Shown: piece by piece, positions 1-9,700 of the stretch
Layout of the letters: every line of letters begins with the position of its first letter
Numbering within the stretch: position 1 is the stretch's first letter
DNA from: Massilia sp. BSC265
GTDB lineage: Bacteria; Pseudomonadota; Gammaproteobacteria; Burkholderiales; Burkholderiaceae_D
DNA: 64,000 nt
Reading direction: 5' to 3'
Assembly (NCBI RefSeq): GCF_000740675.1
Contig: NZ_JPXI01000019.1
Span: 1-64,000 of the forward strand
Made by a program: the position numbers and the translations under genes
Notes under the pieces: model-generated
Told to the model about the DNA's origin: nothing
The model's database searches: none
What the model saw: only the letters and a program-made list of their open reading frames with translations

Positions 1-810
1 ATCCTGCGCGAGACCATCCTCGGCCGCGAGCTGTTCGACTTCGCCTTCAAGGAATATGCCGAGCGCTGGAAGTTCAAGCGCCCGACCCCGGCCGACTTCT
101 TCCGCACGATGGAAGATGCCTCCGGCACCGACCTGGACTGGTTCTGGCGCGGCTGGTTCTACACCACCGATGCGGTCGACATCAGCGTCGACGGCATCCT
201 TGAATACACCGTCAGCACCAAGGATCCGGAAATCGAGAAGGCCTGGGCGCGCGCGCGCAAGCAGGAAGAGCCGATCTCGATCACCGACCAGCGCAACAAG
301 GGCATGGAGCGCCGCGTCGACCGCTTCCCGGAGCTGAAGGACTTCTACAACGAGAACGACGACTTCACCGTCACCAACAAGGACCGCAACAAGTACAACG
401 AGCTGATTAACGGCCTGGAGGACTGGGAAAAGGCCCTGCTCAAGGAAGGCAAGCACCTGTACCTGGTGGACTTCTCGAACAAGGGCGGCCTGGTGATGCC
501 GCTGATCGTGGAGATCACGACCAAGAGCGGCAAGAAATACATCGAGCGCATTCCGGCCGAGGTATGGCGCTACTCGCCCAAGAAGATCACCAAGCTGTTC
601 GTCACCGACGAGCCGATCGTGGGCCTGGTCCAGGACCCGTACTGGGAGACCGCCGACATTGACGTGAGCAACAACGCGTGGCCGGCGAAAGCGACCCCGT
701 CGCGCCTGGAACTGTTCAAGTCCGAGCGTGAACCGGCGAACAACCTGATGCGTGACTTCAACACCAAGCTCGCGCCTGCGAAGACGTCCGACGCGAAGAA
801 AGCCGAGTAA
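1..810 (+). CDS. M1 family metallopeptidase, C-terminal part (5' end outside window)
   Basis: The reading frame is open from base 1 to a TAA at 808-810, giving the last 269 residues of a larger protein. The visible part has the end of the helical region ([15 protein letters not shown], about residue 43) seen in large exported M1 zinc aminopeptidase-like proteins, then a beta-rich tail ([25 protein letters not shown]) that fits their C-terminal domain. The HExxH zinc site would lie upstream of the window, so catalysis cannot be judged. The stop overlaps the start of the next gene (TAATG), and that gene overlaps the TonB receptor in turn, so the three are almost certainly one transcript. Family assignment is fairly secure; substrate is unknown. 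Confidence 0.8.
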   Translation: MLRETILGRELFDFAFKEYAERWKFKRPTPADFFRTMEDASGTDLDWFWRGWFYTTDAVDISVDGILEYTVSTKDPEIEKAWARARKQEEPISITDQRNKGMERRVDRFPELKDFYNENDDFTVTNKDRNKYNELINGLEDWEKALLKEGKHLYLVDFSNKGGLVMPLIVEITTKSGKKYIERIPAEVWRYSPKKITKLFVTDEPIVGLVQDPYWETADIDVSNNAWPAKATPSRLELFKSEREPANNLMRDFNTKLAPAKTSDAKKAE

Positions 811-1340
811 TGATGATGTTTCGCCTGAAGCACTCCTTCAAGGCGCTGTGCGCCGCCGCCCTGCTCGTCGTCAGCGCGGCGGCGGATGCCCACCGCTTCC
901 ACATGGGGATCACCGAGGTCGCGTTCAATCCGCGCACCGGCAGCACGGAGATCGTCCACACCTACATGGCGCACGACATCGAGGCGCTCCTGATGAACCT
1001 GTACGGGCGCCAGTTCGACCTGGGCGATCCGGAAGACCAGGTCGTGCTGCGCAAGTATGTCGAGAGCCGCTTCGTCCTCAAGGGCCAGGACAAGGCGCGC
1101 CTGCCGGTGCGCTGGGTCGGCATGACCGCCGATTCGCAGAGCGTGGTCATCTACCAGGAACTGGAGAACGCACCGCTGTCGAAGACGGCCGCGATCCACC
1201 AGGGCGTGCTGATGGACTTCCTGCCCGACCAGGTCAACACCGTCAACCTCAACAACGCGGGCGCCATCCGCTCGCTGACTTTCACCCAGGCCGCCATGGA
1301 ACAAGCAACACAGCAGCCGACGCAAGAGAAACAACCGTGA
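810..1340 (+). CDS. DUF6702 family exported protein
   Basis: A 176-residue protein with an N-terminal signal sequence ([20 protein letters not shown], cleavage probably after the Ala-rich stretch ending near residue 27), followed by AHRFHMGITEVAFN. The opening HRFHMGITE segment and later HTYMAHDIE match what is known of DUF6702, a family of periplasmic or surface proteins without assigned function. The start ATG overlaps the stop of the M1 peptidase gene, and its own TGA overlaps the ATG of the TonB-dependent receptor. This suggests translational coupling and a shared job at the envelope, for example handling a peptide or metal ligand taken up by the receptor. That role is inference from position only. 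Confidence 0.7.
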   Translation: MMMFRLKHSFKALCAAALLVVSAAADAHRFHMGITEVAFNPRTGSTEIVHTYMAHDIEALLMNLYGRQFDLGDPEDQVVLRKYVESRFVLKGQDKARLPVRWVGMTADSQSVVIYQELENAPLSKTAAIHQGVLMDFLPDQVNTVNLNNAGAIRSLTFTQAAMEQATQQPTQEKQP

Positions 1341-3415
1341 TGTTTCGTCCCACCCATACCAAGATTGCCTGCGCCGTCGCGGCGCTGTTCCTGCATACCC
1401 CGGCCCTCGCCGACGACTTCGTCCTGCAGCGCGTCCTCGTCGAGGGCTCGCGCACCAGCCAGATCGGCATGACCGACTCGGCCAGCTCCGGCACCGTCGG
1501 CGCGAAGGACCTCGAGAACCGCACCGTGTACCGCCCCGGCGAACTGCTCGAGGCCACGCCCGGCCTGATCGCCAGCCAGCACAGCGGCGAGGGAAAAGCC
1601 AACCAGTTCTACCTGCGCGGCTTTAACCTGGACCACGGCACCGACCTCGCCACCTGGGTGGACGGCATGCCGGTCAACCAGCGCAGCCACGCGCACGGCC
1701 AGGGCTGGACCGACCTGAACTTCCTGATCCCGGAAATCGTCACCCGCCTCGACTACCGCAAGGGCCCCTATTCGGCCACGGACGGCGACTTCGCCTCGGC
1801 CGGCAAGGCTTCGATCGCCTACGCCAACCGCCTGGTGTCGCCGCTGGCTTCCGTGACGCTCGGCCAGGACGAGTACGCGCGCACGGTGCTGGCCGCATCG
1901 CCCGAACTGGCGGGCGGGAACCTGCTGTATGCGCTGGAACTGATGAAGAACGACGGCCCGTGGACGCGCCCGGACGGCTACCGCAAGATCAATGCGGTGC
2001 TGCGCTACAGCCGCGGCTACGCCAACAACGGCTGGACCGTCACCGCCATGCACTACCGCGGCCACTGGAACGCCACCGACCAGATCCCGCTGCGCGCCGT
2101 AAGGGGTGGCCAAAGCGGCGGCCAGATCGGGCGCTTCGACGCGATCGACCTGAGCGACGGCGGCGAAGCCCAGCGCAGCAGCCTCTCGGGCAGCTGGCGC
2201 CGCACCACCCAGGACACGGCCAGCAGCCTGAGCGCCTACGCGATCCGCAACCGGCTCGACCTGTATTCGAACTTCACCTATTTTCTCAACGACCCGGTCA
2301 ACGGCGACCAGTTCGCCCAGCCGGACCGCCGCGTGACCACGGGCCTGGACGGCAGCCACACCTGGCATGCGTACAAGCAGGGCGAGATCGCGTCGGACAT
2401 GACCGTGGGCTTCCAGCTCCAGAACGACAACATCTTCAACGGTCTGTACGACACCCGCGCGCGCCGGCGCATCGCGACCACGCGCGAAGACCACATCGTC
2501 GAGGGCAGCGCCGCCGTCTACCTGGAAAACGCCACGATGTGGAGCAAGGCCCTGCGCACGGTGGTCGGCGTGCGCGCCAATGCCTACCGCTTCCGCGTCG
2601 ACGGCGACCGGCCGGAGAACGCCGGCCGCGCCCGCGATTCCCTCGTGACGCCGTCGCTGAGCGTGGCCTACGGTCCGTGGCAGCATACCGAGCTGTACTT
2701 CAACTATGGCCACGGCTTCCACAGCAACGATGCGCGCGGCACCGTGGCCACGGTCGATCCGAAGACCCTCGATCCGGTGGACTCTACGGCGGGCCTGGTA
2801 CGCTCGCGCGGCGTGGAACTGGGCCTGCGCACGGTGGCAATCCCGAAGACGGAGACCACGGTGTCGGTGTACCGCCTCGACTTCGATTCCGAGCTGACCT
2901 ACATCGGCGACGCCGGCAATACCGAGGCCGGCGACCCGAGCCGGCGCTACGGCGTCGAGCTGTCGAACAGCGTGCGCGCCAACAAGTGGCTGACCTTGAA
3001 CTTCGACGCGGCCTATGCGCGGGCGCGTTCGCGCGGCGGCAACCCTGCCGAAGGTGTTACACATGCGCGCATCCCGGGCGCCGTCGAAGGCGTGGCCCAG
3101 CTCGGCTTGACGGTAGACCGCGCCGGCCCCTGGTCGGGCGCCCTGCGCCTGCGCTACTTCGGGCCGCGTCCGCTGATCGAGGACGACAGCGTGCGCTCGC
3201 GCGCCAGCCTGACGCTCAACGGCCGCGTGGCTTATCGGATCGGCAAGGACATGCGCATCGAGCTGGAAGGCTTCAACCTCACCAACCGGCGCGATTCGGC
3301 GATCGACTACTACTATGCTTCGCGCTTGCCGAACGAGGCGGAAGCTGTCGACGACATCCACTTCCACCCGATCGAGCCGCGCTCCTTCCGCCTCAGCTTC
3401 ACGAAGAACTGGTAA
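1340..3415 (+). CDS. TonB-dependent outer-membrane receptor
   Basis: A 691-residue protein with a signal peptide (MFRPTHTKIACAVAALFLHT, cleaved near ALA-DDF), a plug domain (residues about 35-150, with ELLEATPGLIASQHSGEGKA, FYLRGFNLDHGTDLATWVDG and YRKGPYSATDGDFASAG) and a long beta-barrel ending in an aromatic C-terminal strand (FRLSFTKNW), as expected for a BAM-inserted barrel. The frame is open further upstream to 752, but the ATG at 1340 gives the signal peptide and overlaps the previous stop. The receptor would use TonB-ExbBD energy to import a scarce ligand. No Fur-like box is visible immediately upstream, and the operon partners (M1 peptidase, DUF6702) do not define the ligand. Confidence 0.88.
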   Translation: MFRPTHTKIACAVAALFLHTPALADDFVLQRVLVEGSRTSQIGMTDSASSGTVGAKDLENRTVYRPGELLEATPGLIASQHSGEGKANQFYLRGFNLDHGTDLATWVDGMPVNQRSHAHGQGWTDLNFLIPEIVTRLDYRKGPYSATDGDFASAGKASIAYANRLVSPLASVTLGQDEYARTVLAASPELAGGNLLYALELMKNDGPWTRPDGYRKINAVLRYSRGYANNGWTVTAMHYRGHWNATDQIPLRAVRGGQSGGQIGRFDAIDLSDGGEAQRSSLSGSWRRTTQDTASSLSAYAIRNRLDLYSNFTYFLNDPVNGDQFAQPDRRVTTGLDGSHTWHAYKQGEIASDMTVGFQLQNDNIFNGLYDTRARRRIATTREDHIVEGSAAVYLENATMWSKALRTVVGVRANAYRFRVDGDRPENAGRARDSLVTPSLSVAYGPWQHTELYFNYGHGFHSNDARGTVATVDPKTLDPVDSTAGLVRSRGVELGLRTVAIPKTETTVSVYRLDFDSELTYIGDAGNTEAGDPSRRYGVELSNSVRANKWLTLNFDAAYARARSRGGNPAEGVTHARIPGAVEGVAQLGLTVDRAGPWSGALRLRYFGPRPLIEDDSVRSRASLTLNGRVAYRIGKDMRIELEGFNLTNRRDSAIDYYYASRLPNEAEAVDDIHFHPIEPRSFRLSFTKNW

Positions 3416-3478
3416 GAACCGGGCTCAGGAATTGCCCATGGTCATGTCGGCAGCATGGAAACCTGCTACGCTAACCGG

Positions 3479-4240
3479 ATGACCATACGTGACCTACCCT
3501 ACACCGATCCGTCGCAGCTGGCGGACGCCGTGCGCAGCGAGGGCTATGCCCTCCTGCGCCCTTCCGACGTCGCGCGCCTGGCCGGCTGCACCCTCGACGA
3601 GCTGCAGTCGCTGGTGCCGAGCTGGGACCGGCTCGAGCTCGACAACTACCTCAAGGACGGCGGCCGCTACCGGCGGCGGCGCCACTCCTGCTTCATCGAC
3701 GACAGCGACGACGCCGGCCACGCGCTGGTGCAGGTGCCGCACCGGCCGCACTGGCAGCCGGTCGAGTACAACGCCCTGCACGGCGGCATGCACCGCCTGT
3801 TCGCGCCGGTCGAGCTCGAGACGGTGAAGAATCCGGCCTGGGGCCGCCTGCTGCGCGCGCTGGGCGACGTGTGTTCCAGCGTACGCGGGCGCCAGACCTG
3901 GTACGTCGAAGCGCACCAGTTCCGCATCGATACCGCCGACGGCATCGGCCGCCCGACGCCGGAAGGCGCGCACCGCGACGGCGTGGACTTCGTCGCCGTG
4001 ATCCTGATTCATCGTACCGGCATCAAGGGCGGGGAAACGCGGGTGTTCGAAGCCGACGGGCCGGCGGGCAAGCGTTTCACGATGCTGGAACCGTGGACCC
4101 TGCTGCTGCTCGACGATGCGGCCGTCATCCATGAATCGACGCCGATCCAGCCGCTGGGCGAGCATGGACACCGCGATACGCTGGTGCTGACCTGGCGCAC
4201 AGGGTCTTTCCAGGGGGCTGATGTGGCCCAGACGGACTGA
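3479..4240 (+). CDS. 2OG-Fe dioxygenase family protein (PF10014-like)
   Basis: A 253-residue cytoplasmic protein starting MTIRDLPYTD; an upstream in-frame ATG at 3455 would add only eight residues. The sequence AHRDGVDFVAVILIHR carries the HxD pair of the iron facial triad, GGETRVFE follows, and a distal His lies in AVIHESTPI, with a later RDTLVLTWR that could bind 2-oxoglutarate. This order fits the PF10014 2OG-Fe dioxygenases, some of which hydroxylate free amino acids. It follows the TonB receptor by about 60 bases and may share its transcript. Substrate is not predictable from sequence. Confidence 0.78.
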   Translation: MTIRDLPYTDPSQLADAVRSEGYALLRPSDVARLAGCTLDELQSLVPSWDRLELDNYLKDGGRYRRRRHSCFIDDSDDAGHALVQVPHRPHWQPVEYNALHGGMHRLFAPVELETVKNPAWGRLLRALGDVCSSVRGRQTWYVEAHQFRIDTADGIGRPTPEGAHRDGVDFVAVILIHRTGIKGGETRVFEADGPAGKRFTMLEPWTLLLLDDAAVIHESTPIQPLGEHGHRDTLVLTWRTGSFQGADVAQTD

Positions 4241-4246
4241 ACACGC

Positions 4247-4282
4247 AAAAAAAGCGCCCGCGAACCTTGCGGCTGGCGGGCG
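4247..4282 (-). terminator. Rho-independent terminator (minus strand)
   Basis: CGCCCGC at 4255-4261 pairs with GCGGGCG at 4276-4282, and seven A residues at 4247-4253 give a U-tract when read on the minus strand. It lies between convergent genes, about 160 bases past the end of the DUF1800 gene. It lacks a T-run on the plus strand. Confidence 0.65.
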
Positions 4283-4441
4283 ATAATCCAATTTTCGGAG
4301 AAAACTGGAGGAGACAGTTCCAATATACCGCCGTTTTTTGTGCAGTGCAATACCGTAGAATTACGTAGTCAAATGCGAACAGGAAGCGTTTCCAAAAAAG
4401 GCAGCCCCGGCCGTTTTGTTGCGCCGCGCAATTTTCGCCTT

Positions 4442-5419
4442 CTAGTAACGCAAGAACTCCTGGTTCTGCAGCTGTTCTCGCAGGCGGACCGGATCTGCTG
4501 GCTGGCCGCGTGCCGCCGCCATGGCCACAGCGGAGGGCGTCGGCGCCGTCATCAAGACCGGCCCCGGCTGGGATACGCTCCCTTGTGCCGCCTCGATGGC
4601 ACGCAGCGGCGGTGCCGATGAAGCGTACTCATGCGGTCGAACGGGTGCAAGCGCCAGTCGGCCACCCGCCAGGCGTTCGACGAACTCGGCGCGCTCCTTA
4701 TCCGACAGCGGACCGCGCACGAAAGGCATCAGCGGCGCCACGTTCTCCACCACCAGGCCGGAGGCCCGGACTGCCGAGGACACGAAGCGGAGCGCGTCCT
4801 TCTCCTTGCCGTTCCACTGCGACCGCGCCAGGAACTCGGGGCTGGTCAACAGTCGGCGCAGCACGGCGCGCTGGTCTCCTCGTGTCGACTCCCACACCCG
4901 GGCTACCGACCGCTGCAGGTTTGCCGACGGAGCCGTCACGAAGTGCCGCACCAGCGCCTGCATCGCAGCCCCTTCTCCACCACGCTTGCCCAAGGCCGCG
5001 CCCAGACCGGCATAGCTGCCGAGCACATGCGGTCGCACTACCCGGCCTGCGGCATCCCCTTCCCTGAAATGCTGCAGCCAGAACCCCACCAGCACTTCTT
5101 CCAGCTGGCGCGGACTCGCAATGGCACGTAGAAGCGCTTCCTCGCCGTGCGCATCAGGTCCGGACAGCGCGCGCAGGCGCTCCTCCAGGCGCGGCGGCAT
5201 GGGCGGCGGCGCCAGCTGGCTGTCGACGTAAGCCTGCACGCCCATTGCGCGCACCCGCGCCAGCTCGCCTGGCGACGGGCCGTAGCCCAGGCGGTTCAAC
5301 AGGTGTTGCGCCAGCCCCTCGTCGATGGGGGTGGAGACCTGCGCACGGGCGGCGCCGGCCATCGCCAGGAGGAGCAGCGCGAGTGCCGCGCGACAAAACA
5401 ATACGGTAAGGACTTGCAT
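4442..5419 (-). CDS. DUF1800-like exported protein, internally shortened
   Basis: A 325-residue protein with a signal peptide (MQVLTVLFCRAALALLLLAM, cleavage near ARA-QVS). HLLNRLGYGPSPGELARVRA, a variant of LVGFWLQHF, and RRLLTSPEFL with FVSSAVRASG are hallmarks of DUF1800 proteins. Family members are usually about 450-600 residues. Here the central region, including the NENYARELMELHTLG-type segment, is absent, so the N- and C-terminal family motifs are close together. The C-terminus is low in recognisable structure. The frame extends upstream to an ATG at 5491, but the ATG at 5419 gives a proper signal peptide. The usual neighbour, a DUF1501 protein, is not present. The gene could be a functional short paralogue or a decaying copy. 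Confidence 0.65.
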   Translation of the reverse strand: MQVLTVLFCRAALALLLLAMAGAARAQVSTPIDEGLAQHLLNRLGYGPSPGELARVRAMGVQAYVDSQLAPPPMPPRLEERLRALSGPDAHGEEALLRAIASPRQLEEVLVGFWLQHFREGDAAGRVVRPHVLGSYAGLGAALGKRGGEGAAMQALVRHFVTAPSANLQRSVARVWESTRGDQRAVLRRLLTSPEFLARSQWNGKEKDALRFVSSAVRASGLVVENVAPLMPFVRGPLSDKERAEFVERLAGGRLALAPVRPHEYASSAPPLRAIEAAQGSVSQPGPVLMTAPTPSAVAMAAARGQPADPVRLREQLQNQEFLRY

Positions 5420-5558
5420 TCCAGCTTTATATACCCACACAGGGTCCGTTGCTCCGCCGTTTGGTAAATATTTGTAAGTACGCCAGGCCATGAATCACCC
5501 CGCATGGCATTGCAACTTTGCTACACTTGACAGCTTGAACCAAAGTCCATTGACGAAG

Positions 5559-6758
5559 ATGCCTACCCTCCGCCGCCTGCCCCAGAATCTCCCCGTCCCG
5601 CTGCTTGCCATCGCTGGCGCAACGCTCTGCTTCGCCACGGCGCTGGCCTTGCCTCAGCGCGCCACTGCCAAGGACGAGAAGCCGGCCGCCCCGACACCGG
5701 CCCTGACCGTCACCACCGGCCAGCCCGCCACGACCAAGCTGCCGCTAGGGCTGACCGCCAACGGCAGCGTCGCCGCCTGGCAGGAAGCCATCATCGGGAG
5801 CGAGTCGAACGGCCTGCGCCTGAGTGAAGTGCGCGTGAACGTCGGGGACGTCGTCAAGAAGGGCGAAACGCTGGCCGTGTTCGCCAGCGAGACCGTGCGC
5901 GCCGACGTCGAGCAGGCGCGCGCCGCGCTGCAGGAAGCCCAGGCCAATGCCAGCGCCGCCAAGGCGGACGCCGACCGCGCACGCGCCCTGCGCAACTCCG
6001 GCGCGCTGAGCGAGCAGCAGGTCACCCAGCTCCTGACGGCCGAGCGTACCGCCCAGGCCCGCGTGAGCGCCAGCAGGGCGACGCTGGCCCAGCAGGAACT
6101 GCGCCTGCGCCAGGCCACCGTCGTCGCGCCCGACAGCGGCATCATCTCGAGCCGCAGCGCCACCGTCGGCGCCGTCACCGGCCCGGGCACCGAACTGTTC
6201 CGCATGATCCGCCAGGGCCGCCTCGAATGGCGCGCCGAAGTCACCTCGAATGACCTGGGCCGCCTCAAGCCGGGCATGCGCGCCGCCGTCCGTGCCGCCA
6301 GCGGCAGCGAGATCGTGGGCAAGGTGCGCACCGTGGCGCCGACCGTCGATCCGCAGACCCGCCTGGCCCTGGTCTATGTCGACCTGCCGCCGTCCCTGTC
6401 GGCCAATGCGCCGCTGAAGGCCGGCATGTTCGCCAGCGGCCGTTTCGAACTGGGCGCCTCCAGCGCCCTCACCGTGCCGCAGCAAGCGGTTGCCGTGCGC
6501 GACGGCTTCAGCTACGTGTTCCGCCTCAACGGGGACAGCCGCGTGAGCCAGCTGAAGGTCACCACCGGCCGCCGCCTCGGCGACCGCGTCGAGATCGTGG
6601 GCGGGCTGGCGGCCGGCACGCCGATCGTCGTCAGCGGGGCCGGCTTCCTGAACGACGGCGATCTGGTGCGCAATGTACCAACCCCGGCGCCAAGCCCGGT
6701 GCCGAACCCGGCCCCGGCGGCGCCGGCGAAGACGCAGCGCCAGACCGCGGCGCGCTGA
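5559..6758 (+). CDS. RND efflux system periplasmic adaptor (membrane fusion protein)
   Basis: A 399-residue protein with an N-terminal hydrophobic export segment (residues about 10-32), a lipoyl-like half-motif (VNVGDVVKKGETLAVF), a helical hairpin rich in Ala, Glu and Arg (residues about 115-195), the second lipoyl half (LRQATVVAPDSGIISSRSATVG), a beta-barrel region (LKAGMFASGRFELG) and a membrane-proximal domain. This is the domain order of AcrA/MexA-type adaptors. The C-terminus is Pro/Ala-rich. The gene ends 11 bases before the RND pump gene, so both are one operon. No outer-membrane factor gene follows, so an unlinked TolC-type channel would be needed. The ATG at 5559 is chosen over 5490 because the export signal follows it directly. 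Confidence 0.9.
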   Translation: MPTLRRLPQNLPVPLLAIAGATLCFATALALPQRATAKDEKPAAPTPALTVTTGQPATTKLPLGLTANGSVAAWQEAIIGSESNGLRLSEVRVNVGDVVKKGETLAVFASETVRADVEQARAALQEAQANASAAKADADRARALRNSGALSEQQVTQLLTAERTAQARVSASRATLAQQELRLRQATVVAPDSGIISSRSATVGAVTGPGTELFRMIRQGRLEWRAEVTSNDLGRLKPGMRAAVRAASGSEIVGKVRTVAPTVDPQTRLALVYVDLPPSLSANAPLKAGMFASGRFELGASSALTVPQQAVAVRDGFSYVFRLNGDSRVSQLKVTTGRRLGDRVEIVGGLAAGTPIVVSGAGFLNDGDLVRNVPTPAPSPVPNPAPAAPAKTQRQTAAR

Positions 6759-6769
6759 GCGGAGCGAAT

Positions 6770-9700
6770 ATGAACTTTTCCGCTTTATCGATCCGCAACC
6801 CGATCCCGGCGATCATGCTGTTCGCCCTGCTCACGCTGGCAGGGCTGCTGGCCTTCAAGGCCAGCAAGATCCAGGATTTCCCGGACATCGAATTGCCCAT
6901 CGTGACCGTGGCCGCCACGCTGGAAGGCGCGGCACCGGCCCAGCTCGAGACCGAGGTGGCGCGCAAGATCGAGGATTCGGTCGCCACCCTGCAGGGCGTC
7001 AAGAACATCTATACCCGGGTGCTCGACGGCGTCGCCACCATCACCGTCGAATTCATCCTCGAGAAGGACCTGTCCGACGCGGTCAACGACGTGCGCGACG
7101 CGGTGGCGCGGGTACGTGCCGACCTGCCGCCCGAGATGCGCGAGCCGAGCGTGACCAAGGCGGCCACCGCCGGCCGCGTGGTCGCCACCTTCACCGCCGA
7201 ACCGAGCAAGACGGCCGGCAGCGCCATGGACCAGCAGGAACTGAGCTGGTTCGTCGATTACGACGTGGCCAAGCGCCTGCTCAGCGTGCCCGGCCTGGGT
7301 GCGGTCAAGCGGGTCGGCGGCGTGACCCGCGAAGTGCGGGTCGAGCTGATTGACGAGCGCATGGCCGCGCTGCGGGTATCGGCGCTGGACGTCTCGCGCC
7401 AGCTGCGCAACGTGCAGAGGGAAAGCCCCGGCGGCCGCGGCGACGTCAGCGGCGCCGAGCAATCGGTGCGCACCATCGCCACCGTGAAGTCGGCCCAGGA
7501 ACTGGCGCAGATGGACATCCCGCTGCCGGACGGCCGCCATGTGAAGCTCGAGCAGGTCGCCACCGTCCTTGATACCGTGGCCGAGCCGCGCGCGCTGGCC
7601 GAGCAGGATGGGCGCAGGGTGGTCGGCTTCGAGGTCTTCCGTACCCGCGGGGCGGGCGAGGTGGATGTGGCCGAAGGCGCGCGCGCGGCCATCGCCCAGC
7701 TGCAGAAGGAGCACCCGAACGTGGTGCTGCGCGAGGTGATCGACAACTCGGAGCCGGTGCAGGAGAACTTCGACGCCTCGATGGAGATGCTGTACGAAGG
7801 CGCGGTGCTGGCGGTGCTGGTGGTGTGGTGGTTCCTGCGCGACTGGCGCGCGACCTTCGTGGCCGCGGCCGCCCTGCCGCTGTCGGTGATTCCCGCCTTC
7901 CTCGGCCAGTACCTGTTCGGCTATACGCTCAACATGGTGACGCTGCTCTCGCTGGCGCTCGTCATCGGCGTGCTGGTGGACGATGCGATCGTCGAGATCG
8001 AGAACATCTCGCGTCACCTGCGCATGGGCAAGACCCCGATGCAGGCGGCGCTGGAAGCGGCCGACGAGATCGGGATGGCGGTGATCGCCACCACCTTCGC
8101 CCTGGTCGCGGTGTTCCTGCCGACCGCCTTCATGGGCGGTATTCCGGGCAAATTCTTCAAGCAGTTCGGCTGGACCGCAGTGATCGCGATCCTGGCCTCG
8201 CTGGTCGTGGCCCGCCTGCTTACCCCGATGATGGCCGCCTACATCCTCAAGCCGGCCAAGCACCACGGCGAAGAGAAAGACGGCCCGCTGATGCGGCGCT
8301 ACATGACCGCCATGCAGTGGTGCCTGCGCCACCGCCTGGCGACCTCGATCGGCGCTGCCGTGTTCTTCCTCTGCTCGATCGCCCTGGTGCCGCTGCTGCC
8401 GACCGGCTTCGTGCCGCCGGCGGACCGCTCTCAGACCCTGATCACCGTGGAGTTGCCGCCCGGTTCGACTCTCTCGGAAACGCACGCCGTGGCCGAGCAG
8501 GCTCGCGTGGCGGCGATGCAGGTAGCAGGCGTGAAGAGCATCTTCAGCTCGATCGGCGGCGGCTCCAGCGGCGATGCCTTCGCCCCCGGCGCAGCGGCGG
8601 AAGCGCGCCGCGCGGTGCTGACCGTGAGCACCGTCCACCGCGACGAGCGCGACGTCGGGCTGTCGGACATCGAGCGCGCGCTGCGCGTCAAGATGTCGCA
8701 GATTCCGGGCGCGCGCTTCAATGTCGGCGCCCCCGACACCGGCACCAAGCTACAGCTGGTGCTGCGCAGCGAGAACCCGGAGCTCTTGACCACGACGGCA
8801 CGCCAGGCCGAGCGCGAATTGCGCACGCTGCAGGGCATCGGCAACGTCAGTTCCAGCGCCTCGCTGGTGCGACCCGAGATCATCGTGCGCCCGGACTTCG
8901 CGCGCGCCGCCGACCTGGGCGTGACCGCAGCCGCCATCGGCGAGACGGTGCGCGTGGCCACTGCGGGCGACTACGACATCGCGCTGGCGAAGATGAACCT
9001 GGACGAGCGCCAGGTGCCGATCCGCGTCAAGTTGCCGGACGCGGTGCGCGCCGACCTCGATGCGCTGGGCCGCCTGACCGTGCCCGGCTCGCGCGGGCCG
9101 GTGCTGCTGGCGAACGTCGCGACCATCACCATGGAAAGCGGCCCGGCCCAGATCGACCGCCTGAACCGCACCCGCAACGTGACCCTGGAAGTCGAGCTGC
9201 AGGGGCGCTCGCTGGGCCAGGTCAACAAGGAGGCGCGCGCCCTGCCGGTGTTCCAGAAGCTGCCGCCGGGTGTGCAGATCGCGGAACTGGGCGACGCCCA
9301 GGAAATGAACGCGCTATTCGCCAGTTTCGGCGTGGCGATGCTGATCGGCGTGCTGTGCATCTACGGCGTGCTGGTGCTGCTGTTCAACGACTTCATGCAG
9401 CCGGTGACCATCCTGGCCGCGCTGCCGCTGTCGATCGGCGGCGCCTTCGTGGCCCTGCTGCTCACGCAGAATGCGCTGTCGATGCCGACCATGATCGGCC
9501 TGATCATGCTGATGGGGATCGTGACCAAGAACTCGATCCTGCTGGTCGACTATGCGATCCTGGCGCGCGGAGCGGGCATGAACCGCTTCGATGCCCTGGT
9601 CGACGCCTGCCACAAGCGTTCGCGCCCGATCATCATGACCACCATCGCCATGGGCGCCGGCATGCTGCCGCTGGCGCTCGGCCTGTCGGGCGACCCGAGC

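Noticed and set aside
1151..3367. 738-codon minus-strand frame opposite the TonB receptor
   Set aside because: Arg/Val/Ala-rich composition and no motif; the plus-strand receptor is well supported.
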